Shown here in pieces: positions 48,868 through 59,857 of a DNA stretch of 64,000 nt. A program made the translations under genes and the position numbers. The stretch comes from Heracleum sosnowskyi (lineage: Eukaryota > Streptophyta > Magnoliopsida > Apiales > Apiaceae). The notes under the pieces are model-generated. The model saw nothing but the letters and a program-made list of their open reading frames with translations, made no database searches and was not told where the DNA came from. How positions within the stretch are numbered: the stretch's first letter is position 1; every line of letters begins with the position of its first letter. The DNA lies in assembly GCA_030848705.1 (NCBI GenBank), contig JAUIZM010000025.1:1-64000 (forward strand), read 5' to 3'.

Positions 48868-49108
48868 CCAAATGAAGTTTTCTGTAATTCTATAAACCCA
48901 TAGGGTCAAACTACGAGAAAATATCCACAAAATGGCCCGTTTCAATTTTTCCCCATTTTCCTTGTATAGCTCCCTTTAGAGGTAAACGTAATCGGGCGTC
49001 CCCTGGTATCTGTTTCAATTTTTCCCCATTTTCCTTGTATAGCTCCCTTTAGAGGTAAACGTAATCGGGCGTCCCCTGGTATCTGCTCCGATTCAGGCAC
49101 GGACAGCT
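48868..49108. repeat. 241-bp chimeric unit 6
   Basis: It has the same junction, with GTCCCCTGG in the left arm and a plain right arm. It lies only three monomers after chimeric unit 5. Confidence 0.94.
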
Positions 49109-51964
49109 CCAAATGAAGTTTTCTGTAATTCTATAAACCCATAGGGTCAAACTACGAGAAAATATCCACAAAATGGCCTGCTTCAATTTTTCCCCATTTT
49201 CCTTGTATAGCTCCCTTTAGAGGTAAACGTAATCGGGCGTCCCCTGGTATCTGCTTCGATTCAGGCACGGACAGCTTCAAATGAAGTTTTCTGCAATTCT
49301 ATAAACCCATAGGGTCAAACTACGAGAAAATATACACAAAATGGCCTGCTTCAATTTTTCCCCATTTTCCTTGTATAGCTCCCTTTAGAGGTAAACGTAA
49401 TCGGGCGTCCCCTGGTATCTGCTCCGATTCAGGCACGGACAGCTCCAAATGAAGTGTTCTGTAATTCTATAAACCCATAGGGTCAAACTACGAGAAAATA
49501 TCCACAAAATGGCATGCTTCAATTTTTCCCCATTTTCCTTGTATAGCTCCCTTTAGAGGTAAACGTAATCGGGCGTCCCCTGGTATCTGCTCCGATTCAG
49601 GCACGGACAGCTCCAAATGAAGTTTTCTGTAATTCTATAAACCCATAGGGTCAAACTATGAGAAAATATTCACAAAATGGCCCGCTTCAATTTTTCCCCA
49701 TTTTCCTTGTATAGCTCCCTTTAGAGGTAAACGTAATCGGGCGTCCCCTGGTATCTGCTCCGATTCAGGCACGGACAGCTCCAAATGAAGTTTTCTGTAA
49801 TTCTATAAACCCATAGGGTCAAACTACGAGAAAATATCCACAAAATGGCCTGCTTCAATTTTTCCCCATTTTCCATGTATAGCTCCCTTTATAGGTAAAC
49901 GTAATCGGGCGTCCCCTGGTATCTGCTCCGATTCAGTCACAGATAGCTCCAAATGAAGTTTTCTGCAATTCTATAAACCCCTAGGGTCAAACTACGAGAA
50001 AATATCCACAAAATGGCCCGCTTCAATTTTTCCCCATTTTCCTTGTATAGCTCCCTTTAGAGGTAAACGTAATCGGGCGTCCCCTGGTATCTGCTCCGAT
50101 TCAGGCACAGATAGCTCCAAATGAAGTTTTCTGTAATTCTATAAACCCATAGGGTCAAACTACGAGAAAATATCCACAAAATGGCCCGCTTCAATTTTTC
50201 CCCATTTTCCTTGTATAGCTCCCTTTAGAGGTAAACGTAATCGGGCGTCCACTGGTATCTGCACCGATTCTGGCACGGACAACTCCAAATGAAGTTTTCT
50301 GTAATTCTATAAACCCATAGGGTCAAACTACGAGAAAATATCCACAAAATGGCCTGCTTCAATTTTTCCCCATTTTCCTTGTATAGCTCCCTTTAGAGGT
50401 AAACGTAATCGGGCGTCCCCTGGTATCTGCTCCGATTCAGGCACGGACAGCTCCAAATGAAGTTTTCTGTAATTCTATAAACCCATAGGGTCAAACTACG
50501 AGAAAATATCCACAAAATGGCATGCTTCAATTTTTCCCCATTTTCCTTGTATAGCTCCCTTTAGAGGTAAACGTAATCGGGCGTCCCCTGGTATCTGCTC
50601 CGATTCAGGCACGGACAGCTCCGAATGAAGTTTTCTGTAATTCTATAAACCCATAGGGTCAAACTATGAGAAAATATTCACAAAATGGCCCGCTTCAATT
50701 TTTCCCCATTTTCCTTGTATAGCTCCCTTTAGAGGTAAACGTAATCGGGCGTCCCCTGGTATCTGCTCCGATTCAGGCACGGACAGCTCCAAATGAAGTT
50801 TTCTGTAATTCTATAAACCCATAGGGTCAAACTACGAGAAAATATCCACAAAATGGCCTGCTTCAATTTTTCCCCATTTTCCATGTATAGCTCCCTTTAT
50901 AGGTAAACGTAATCGGGCGTCCCCTGGTATCTGCTCCGATTCAGGCACAGATAGCTCCAAATGAAGTTTTCTGCAATTCTATAAACCCCTAGGGTCAAAC
51001 TACGAGAAAATATCCACAAAATGGCCCGCTTCAATTTTTCCCCATTTTCCTTGTATAGCTCCCTTTAGAGGTAAACGTAATCGGGCGTCCCCTGGTATCT
51101 GCTCCGATTCAGGCACGGACAGCTCCAAATGAAGTTTTCTGTAATTCTATAAACCCATAGGGTCAAACTACGAGAAAATATCCACAAAATGGCATGCTTC
51201 AATTTTTCCCCATTTTCCTTGTATAGCTCCCTTTAGAGGTAAACGTAATCGGGCGTCCCCTGGTATCTGCTCCGATTCAGGCACGGACAGCTCCGAATGA
51301 AGTTTTCTGTAATTCTATAAACCCATAGGGTCAAACTATGAGAAAATATTCACAAAATGGCCCGCTTCAATTTTTCGCCATTTTCCTTGTATAGCTCCCT
51401 TTAGAGGTAAACGTAATCGGGCGTCCCCTGGTATCTGCTCCGATTCAGGCACGGACAGCTCCAAATGAAGTTTTCTGTAATTCTATAAACCCATAGGGTC
51501 AAACTACGAGAAAATATCCACAAAATGGCCTGCTTCAATTTTTCCCCATTTTCCATGTATAGGTCCCTTTATAGGTAAACGTAATCGGGCGTCCCCTGGT
51601 ATCTGCTCCGATTCAGGCACAGATAGCTCCAAATGAAGTTTTCTGTAATTCTATAAACCCATAGGGTCAAACTACGAGAAAATATCCACAAAATGGCCCG
51701 CTTCAATTTTTCCCCATTTTCCTTGTATAGCTCCCTTTAGAGGTAAACGTAATCGGGCGTCCCCTGGTATCTGCTCCGATTCAGGCACGGACAGCTCCAA
51801 ATGAAGTTTTCTGTAATTCTATAAACCCATAGGGTCAAACTACGAGAAAATATCCACAAAATGGCCCGCTTCAATTTTTCCCCATTTTCCTTGTATAGCT
51901 CCCTTTAGAGGTAAACGTAATCGGGCGTCCCCTGGTATCTGCTCCGATTCAGTCACGGACAGCT

Positions 51965-53979
51965 CCAAATGAAGTTTTCTGTAATTCTATAAACCCATAG
52001 GGTCAAACTATGAGAAAATATCCACAAAATGGCCTGCTTCAATTTTTCCCCATTTTCCTTGTATAGCTCCCTTTAGAGGTAAACGTAATCGGGCGTCCCC
52101 TGGTATCTGCTCCGATTCGGGCACGGACAGCTCCAAATGAAGTTTTCTATAATTCTACAAACCCATAGGGTCAAACTACGAGAAAATATCCACAAAATAG
52201 CCCGTTTCAATTTTTCCCCATTTTCCTTGTATAGCTCTCTTTAGAGGTAAACGTAATCGGGCGTCCCATGGTATCTGCTCCGATTCAGGCACGGGCAGCT
52301 CCAAATGAAGTTTTCTGTAATTCTATAAACCCATAGGGTCAAACTACGAGAAAATATCCACAAAATGGCCTGCTTCAATTTTTCCCCATTTTCCTTGTAT
52401 AGCTCCCTTTAGAGGTAAACGTAATCGGGCGTCCCCTGGTATCTGCTCCGATTCAGGCACGGACAGCTTCAAATGAAGTTTTCTGCAATTCTATAAACCC
52501 ATAGGGTCAAACTACGAGAAAATATACACAAAATGGCCCGCTTCAATTTTTCCCCATTTTCCTTGTATAGCTCCCTTTAGAGGTAAACGTAATCGGGCGT
52601 CCCCTGGTATCTGCTCCGATTCAGGCACGGACAGCTCCAAATGAAGTGTTCTGTAATTCTATAAACCCATAGGGTCAAACTACGAGAAAATATCCACAAA
52701 ATGGCCCGCTTCAATTTTTCCCCATTTTCCTTGTATAGCTCCCTTTAGAGATAAACGTAATCGGGCGTCCCCTGGTATATGCACCGATTCAGCCACGGAC
52801 AACTCCAAATGAAGTTTTCTGTAATTTTATAAACCCATAGGGTCAAACTACGAGAAAATATCCACAAAATGGCCTGCTTCAATTTTTCCCCATTTTCCTT
52901 GTATAGCTCCCTTTAGAGGTAAACGTAATCGGGCGTCCCCTGGTATCTGCTCCGATTCAGGCACGGACAGCTCCAAATGAAGTTTTCTGTAATTCTATAA
53001 ACCCATAGGGTCAAACTACGAGAAAATATCCACAAAATGGCATGCTTCAATTTTTCCCCATTTTCCTTGTATAGCTCCCTTTAGAGGTAAACGTAATCGG
53101 GCGTCCCCTGGTATCTGCTCCGATTCAGGCACGGACAGCTCCAAATGAAGTTTTCTATAATTCTATAAACCCATAGGGTCAAACTATGAGAAAATATTCA
53201 CAAAATGGCCCGCTTCAATTTTTCCCCATTTTCCTTGTATAGCTCCCTTTAGAAGTAAACATAATCGGGCGTCCCCTGGTATCTGCTCCGATTCAGGCAC
53301 GGACAGCTCCAAATGAGGTTTTCTGTAATTCTATAAACCCATAGGGTCAAACTACGAGAAAATATCCACAAAATGGCCCGCTTCAATTTTTCCCCATTTT
53401 CCATGTATAGCTCCCTTTAGAGGTAAACGTAATCGGGCGTCCCTGGTATCTGCTCCGATTCAGGCACGGACAGCTCCAAATGAAGTTTTCTGTAATTCTA
53501 TAAACCCATAGGGTCAAACTACGAGAAAATATCCACAAAATGGCCTGCTTCAATTTTTCCCCATTTTCCATGTATAGCTCCCTTTATAGGTAAACGTAAT
53601 CGGGCGTCCCCTGGTATCTGCTCCGATTCAGGCACAGATAGCTCCAAATGAAGTTTTCTGCAATTCTATAAACCCCTAGGGTCAAACTACGAGAAAATAT
53701 CCACAAAATGGCCCGCTTCAATTTTTCCCCATTTTCCTTGTATAGCTCCCTTTAGAGGTAAACGTAATCGGGCGTCCCCTGGTATCTGCTCCGATTCAGG
53801 CACGGACAGCTCCAAATGAAGTTTTCTGTAATTCTATAAACCCATAGGGTCAAACTACGAGAAAATATCCACAAAATGGTCCGCTTCAATTTTTCCCCAT
53901 TTTCCTTGTATAGCTCCCTTTAGAGGTAAACGTAATCGGGCGTCCCCTGGTATCTGCTCCGATTCAGGCACGGACAGCT
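51965..53979. repeat. About 2015-bp HOR-like block with a downstream partner
   Basis: The order is A(C47T), R(TACAAAC, AATAGCCCG, CTCTCTTT, CCCATGG), A, D, L-like K, A, B, F, K, P, H, K. The first monomers recur at 53980-54651 (offset 2015 = 12 x 168 minus 1), carrying the same AATAGCCCG, CTCTCTTT and CCCATGG. Later the orders diverge. The TATATGCACC/CAGCCACGG end appears in both (52780 and 55130). Confidence 0.68.
53309..53475. repeat. Monomer with 1-bp C deletion, copy 1
   Basis: It reads GGCGTCCCTGGTATC, with three C after GT instead of four, giving 167 bp. It has GAGGTTTTCTG and CATGTAT with AGAGG. The resulting frameshift opens a short minus frame over 53383-53571, not a gene. Confidence 0.88.
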
Positions 53980-55659
53980 CCAAATGAAGTTTTCTGTAAT
54001 TCTATAAACCCATAGGGTCAAACTATGAGAAAATATCCACAAAATGGCCTGCTTCAATTTTTCCCCATTTTCCTTGTATAGCTCCCTTTAGAGGTAAACG
54101 TAATCGGGCGTCCCCTGGTATCTGCTCCGATTCAGGCACGGACAGCTCCAAATGAAGTTTTCTGTAATTCTACAAACCCATAGGGTCAAACTACGAGAAA
54201 ATATCCACAAAATAGCCCGTTTCAATTTTTCCCCATTTTCCTTGTATAGCTCTCTTTAGAGGTAAACGTAATCGGGCGTCCCATGGTATCTGCTCCGATT
54301 CAGGCACGGACAGCTCCAAATGAAGTTTTCTGTAATTCTATAAACCCATAGGGTCAAACTACGAGAAAATATCCACAAAATGGCCTGCTTCAATTTTTCC
54401 CCATTTTCCTTGTATAGCTCCCTTTAGAGGTAAACGTAATCGGGCGTCCCCTGGTATCTGCTCCGATTCAGGCACGGACAGCTTCAAATGAAGTTTTCTG
54501 CAATTCTATAAACCCATAGGGTCAAACTACGAGAAAATATACACAAAATGGCCCGCTTCAATTTTTCCCCATTTTCCTTGTATAGCTCCCTTTAGAGGTA
54601 AACGTAATCGGGCGTCCCCTGGTATCTGCTCCGATTCAGGCACGGACAGCTCCAAATGAAGTGTTCTGTAATTCTATAAACCCATAGGGTCAAACTACGA
54701 GAAAATATCCACAAAATGGCATGCTTCAATTTTTCCCCATTTTCCTTGTATAGCTCCCTTTAGAGGTAAACGTAATCGGGCGTCCCCTGGTATCTGCTCC
54801 GATTCAGGCACGGACAGCTCCAAATGAAGTTTTCTGTAATTCTATAAACCCATAGGGTCAAACTATGAGAAAATATTCACAAAATGGCCCGCTTCAATTT
54901 TTCCCCATTTTCCTTGTATAGCTCCCTTTAGAGGTAAACGTAATCGGGCGTCCCCTGGTATCTGCTCCGATTCTGGCACGGACAACTCCAAATGAAGTTT
55001 TCTGTAATTCTATAAACCCATAGGGTCAAACTACGAGAAAATATCCACAAAATGGCCCGCTTCAATTTTTCCCCATTTTCCTTGTATAGCTCCCTTTAGA
55101 GATAAACGTAATCGGGCGTCCCCTGGTATATGCACCGATTCAGCCACGGACAACTCCAAATGAAGTTTTCTGTAATTTTATAAACCCATAGGGTCAAACT
55201 ACGAGAAAATATCCACAAAATGGCCTGCTTCAATTTTTCCCCATTTTCCTTGTATAGCTCCCTTTAGAGGTAAACGTAATCGGGCGTCCCCTGGTATCTG
55301 CTCCGATTCAGGCACGGACAGCTCCCAATGAAGTTTTCTGTAATTCTATAAACCCATAGGGTCAAACTACGAGAAAATATCCACAAAATGGCATGCTTCA
55401 ATTTTTCCCCATTTTCCTTGTATAGCTCCCTTTAGAGGTAAACGTAATCGGGCGTCCCCTGGTATCTGCTCCGATTCAGGCACGGACAGCTCCAAATGAA
55501 GTTTTCTGTAATTCTATAAACCCATAGGGTCAAACTACGAGAAAATATCCACAAAATGGCCCGCTTCAATTTTTCCCCATTTTCCTTGTATAGCTCCCTT
55601 TAGAAGTAAACGTAATCGGGCGTCCCCTGGTATCTGCTCCAATTCAGGCACGGACAGCT

Positions 55660-56499
55660 CCAAATGAAGTTTTCTGTAATTCTATAAACCCATAGGGTCA
55701 AACTACGAGAAAATATCCACAAAATGGCCTGCTTCAATTTTTCCCCATTTTCCATGTATAGCTCCCTTTATAGGTAAACGTAATCGGGCGTCCCCTGGTA
55801 TCTGCTCCGATTCAGGCACAGATAGCTCCAAATGAAGTTTTCTACAATTCTATAAACCCCTAGGGTCAAACTACGAGAAAATATCCACAAAATGGCCCGC
55901 TTCAATTTTTCCCCATTTTCCTTGTATAGCTCCCTTTAGAGGTAAACGTAATCGGGCGTCCCCTGGTATCTGCTCCGATTCAGGCACGGACAACTCCAAA
56001 TGAAGTTTTCTGTAATTCTATAAACCCATAGGGTCAAACTACGAGAAAATATCCACAAAATGGCCCGTTTCAATTTTTCCCCATTTTCCTTGTATAGCTC
56101 CCTTTAGAGGTAAACGTAATCGGGCGTCCCCTGGTATCTGCTCCGATTCAGGCACGGACAGCTCCAAATGAAGTTTTCTATAATTCTACAAACCCATAGG
56201 GTCAAACTACGAGAAAATATCCACAAAATGGCCCGTTTCAATTTTTCCCCATTTTCCTTGTATAGCTCCCTTTAGAGGTAAACGTAATCGGGCGTCCCCT
56301 GGTATCTGCACCGATTCAGGCACGGACAACTCCAAATGAAGTTTTCTGTAATTCTATAAACCCATAAGGTCAAACTACGAGAAAATATCCACAAAATGGC
56401 CTGCTTCAATTTTTCCCCATTTTCCTTGTATAGCTCCCTTTAGAGGTAAACGTAATCGGGCGTCCCCTGGTATCTGCTCCGATTCAGGCACGGACAGTT
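55660..56499. repeat. P-H-R-R-A five-monomer block 1 (840 bp)
   Basis: The order is P, H(TACAAT, after GATAGCT), R, R(TATAAT, TACAAAC), A(ATAAGG). All marks recur at 56500 and 58179. Confidence 0.85.
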
Positions 56500-58178
56500 C
56501 CAAATGAAGTTTTCTGCAATTCTATAAACCCATAGGGTCAAACTACGAGAAAATATCCACAAAATGGCCTGCTTCAATTTTTCCCCATTTTCCATGTATA
56601 GCTCCCTTTATAGGTAAACGTAATCGGGCGTCCCCTGGTATCTGCTCCGATTCAGGCACAGATAGCTCCAAATGAAGTTTTCTACAATTCTATAAACCCC
56701 TAGGGTCAAACTACGAGAAAATATCCACAAAATGGCCCGCTTCAATTTTTCCCCATTTTCCTTGTATAGCTCCCTTTAGAGGTAAACGTAATCGGGCGTC
56801 CCCTGGTATCTGCTCCGATTCAGGCACGGACAACTCCAAATGAAGTTTTCTGTAATTCTATAAACCCATAGGGTCAAACTACGAGAAAATATCCACAAAA
56901 TGGCCCGTTTCAATTTTTCCCCATTTTCCTTGTATAGCTCCCTTTAGAGGTAAACGTAATCGGGCGTCCCCTGGTATCTGCTCCGATTCAGGCACGGACA
57001 GCTCCAAATGAAGTTTTCTATAATTCTACAAACCCATAGGGTCAAACTACGAGAAAATATCCACAAAATGGCCCGTTTCAATTTTTCCCCATTTTCCTTG
57101 TATAGCTCCCTTTAGAGGTAAACGTAATCGGGCGTCCCCTGGTATCTGCACCGATTCAGGCACGGACAACTCCAAATGAAGTTTTCTGTAATTCTATAAA
57201 CCCATAAGGTCAAACTACGAGAAAATATCCACAAAATGGCCTGCTTCAATTTTTCCCCATTTTCCTTGTATAGCTCCCTTTAGAGGTAAACGTAATCGGG
57301 CGTCCCCTGGTATCTGCTCCGATTCAGGCACGGACAACTCCAAATGAAGTTTTCTGTAATTCTATAAACCCATAGGGTCAAACTATGAGAAAATATCCAC
57401 AAAATGGCATGCTTCAATTTTTCCCCATTTTCCTTGTATAGCTCCCTTTAGAGGTAAACGTAATCGGGCGTCCCCTGGTATCTGCTCCGATTCAGGCACG
57501 GACAGCTCCAAATGAAGTTTTCCGTAATTCTATAAACCCATAGGGTCAAACTATGAGAAAATATTCACAAAATGGCCCGCTTCAATTTTTCCCCATTTTC
57601 CATGTATAGCTCCCTTTAGAGGTAAACGTAATCGGGCGTCCCTGGTATCTGCTCCGATTCAGGCACGGACAGCTCCAAATGAAGTTTTCTATAATTCTAT
57701 AAACCCATAGGGTCAAACTATGAGAAAATATTCACAAAATGGCCCGCTTCAATTTTTCCCCATTTTCCTTGTATAGCTCCCTTTAGAAGTAAACATAATC
57801 GGGCGTCCCCTGGTATCTGCTCCGATTCAGGCACGGACAGCTCCAAATGAGGTTTTCTGTAATTCTATAAACCCATAGGGTCAAACTACGAGAAAATATC
57901 CACAAAATGGCCCGCTTCAATTTTTCCCCATTTTCCTTGTATAGCTCCCTTTAGAGGTAAACGTAATCGGGCGTCCCCTGGTATCTGCTCCGATTCAGGC
58001 ACGGACAGCTCCAAATGAAGTTTTCTGTAATTCTATAAACCCATAGGGTCAAACTACGAGAAAAAATCCACAAAATGGCCTGCTTCAATTTTCCCCCATT
58101 TTCCATGTATAGCTCCCTTTAGAGGTAAACGTAATCGGGCGTCCCCTGGTATCTGCTCCGATTCAGGCACGGACAGCT
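56500..58178. repeat. 1679-bp ten-monomer HOR, copy 1
   Basis: The order is P, H, R, R, A(ATAAGG), B, F(-1), F(AGAAGTAAACATAATC), K(GAGGTTTTC), then a monomer with GAGAAAAAATCC and TTTTCCCCC. The first five are a second copy of the 840-bp block. The 1-bp C loss accounts for 1680 minus 1. Confidence 0.83.
57508..57674. repeat. F monomer with 1-bp C deletion, copy 2
   Basis: The right half (CATGTAT, AGAGG, GTCCCTGG) is the same as at 53309 but joined to an F-type left half with TTTTCCGTAATTC. This indicates exchange within the monomer. Confidence 0.87.
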
Positions 58179-59857
58179 CCAAATGAAGTTTTCTGCAATT
58201 CTATAAACCCATAGGGTCAAACTACGAGAAAATATCCACAAAATGGCCTGCTTCAATTTTTCCCCATTTTCCATGTATAGCTCCCTTTATAGGTAAACGT
58301 AATCGGGCGTCCCCTGGTATCTGCTCCGATTCAGGCACAGATAGCTCCAAATGAAGTTTTCTACAATTCTATAAACCCCTAGGGTCAAACTACGAGAAAA
58401 TATCCACAAAATGGCCCGCTTCAATTTTTCCCCATTTTCCTTGTATAGCTCCCTTTAGAGGTAAACGTAATCGGGCGTCCCCTGGTATCTGCTCCGATTC
58501 AGGCACGGACAACTCCAAATGAAGTTTTCTGTAATTCTATAAACCCATAGGGTCAAACTACGAGAAAATATCCACAAAATGGCCCGTTTCAATTTTTCCC
58601 CATTTTCCTTGTATAGCTCCCTTTAGAGGTAAACGTAATCGGGCGTCCCCTGGTATCTGCTCCGATTCAGGCACGGACAGCTCCAAATGAAGTTTTCTAT
58701 AATTCTACAAACCCATAGGGTCAAACTACGAGAAAATATCCACAAAATGGCCCGTTTCAATTTTTCCCCATTTTCCTTGTATAGCTCCCTTTAGAGGTAA
58801 ACGTAATCGGGCGTCCCCTGGTATCTGCACCGATTCAGGCACGGACAACTCCAAATGAAGTTTTCTGTAATTCTATAAACCCATAAGGTCAAACTACGAG
58901 AAAATATCCACAAAATGGCCTGCTTCAATTTTTCCCCATTTTCCTTGTATAGCTCCCTTTAGAGGTAAACGTAATCGGGCGTCCCCTGGTATCTGCACCG
59001 ATTCAGGCACGGACAACTCCAAATGAAGTTTTCTGTAATTCTATAAACCCATAGGGTCAAACTACGAGAAAATATCCACAAAATGGCATGCTTCAATTTT
59101 TCCCCATTTTCCTTGTATAGCTCCCTTTAGAGGTAAACGTAATCGGGCGTCCCCTGGTATCTGCTCCGATTCAGGCACGGACAGCTCCAAATGAAGTTTT
59201 CCGTAATTCTATAAACCCATAGGGTCAAACTATGAGAAAATATTCACAAAATGGCCCGCTTCAATTTTTCCCCATTTTCCATGTATAGCTCCCTTTAGAG
59301 GTAAACGTAATCGGGCGTCCCTGGTATCTGCTCCGATTCAGGCACGGACAGCTCCAAATGAAGTTTTCTGTAATTCTATAAACCCATAGGGTCAAACTAT
59401 GAGAAAATATCCACAAAATGGCCTGCTTCAATTTTTCCCCATTTTCCTTGTATAGCTCCCTTTAGAGGTAAACGTAATCGGGCGTCCCCAGGTATCTGCT
59501 CCGATTCAGGCACGGACAGCTCCAAATGAAGTTTTCTGTAATTCTACAAACCCATAGGGTCAAACTACGAGAAAATATCCACAAAATGGCCCGTTTCAAT
59601 TTTTCCCCATTTTCCTTGTATAGCTCCCTTTAGAGGTAAACGTAATCGGGCGTCCCCTGGTATCTGCTCCGATTCAGGCACGGACAGCTCCAAATGAAGT
59701 TTTCTGTAATTCTATAAACCCATAGGGTCAAACTACGAGAAAAAATCCACAAAATGGCCTGCTTCAATTTTCCCCCATTTTCCATGTATAGCTCCCTTTA
59801 GAGGTAAACGTAATCGGGCGTCCCCTGGTATCTGCTCCGATTCAGGCACGGACAGCT
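58179..59857. repeat. 1679-bp ten-monomer HOR, copy 2
   Basis: It has the same order as 56500-58178 except that monomers eight and nine are A(C47T) and R(TACAAAC) instead of F and K. The flanking F(-1) and the GAGAAAAAATCC/TTTTCCCCC monomer match at exact offset. A two-monomer replacement inside an otherwise preserved unit is a signature of gene conversion. Confidence 0.82.
59187..59353. repeat. F monomer with 1-bp C deletion, copy 3
   Basis: It is the same as copy 2 in both halves, 1679 bp downstream. Confidence 0.87.

Larger units (their letters stand above)
38909..49108. repeat. Domain VI: E-F-P-H-A repeats and chimeric units
   Basis: The domain is built from five-monomer E-F-P-H-A blocks (840 bp), a 167-bp D* monomer, and P-H-R/chimera blocks. 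Larger units repeat at 3431 bp (39077 to 42508) and 3264 bp (43516 to 46780). The extra 71 and 72 bp over whole monomers are explained by the chimeric unit (+73) and 1-bp deletions. A three-monomer piece of Domain V lies inside at 45604-46107. Confidence 0.85.
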
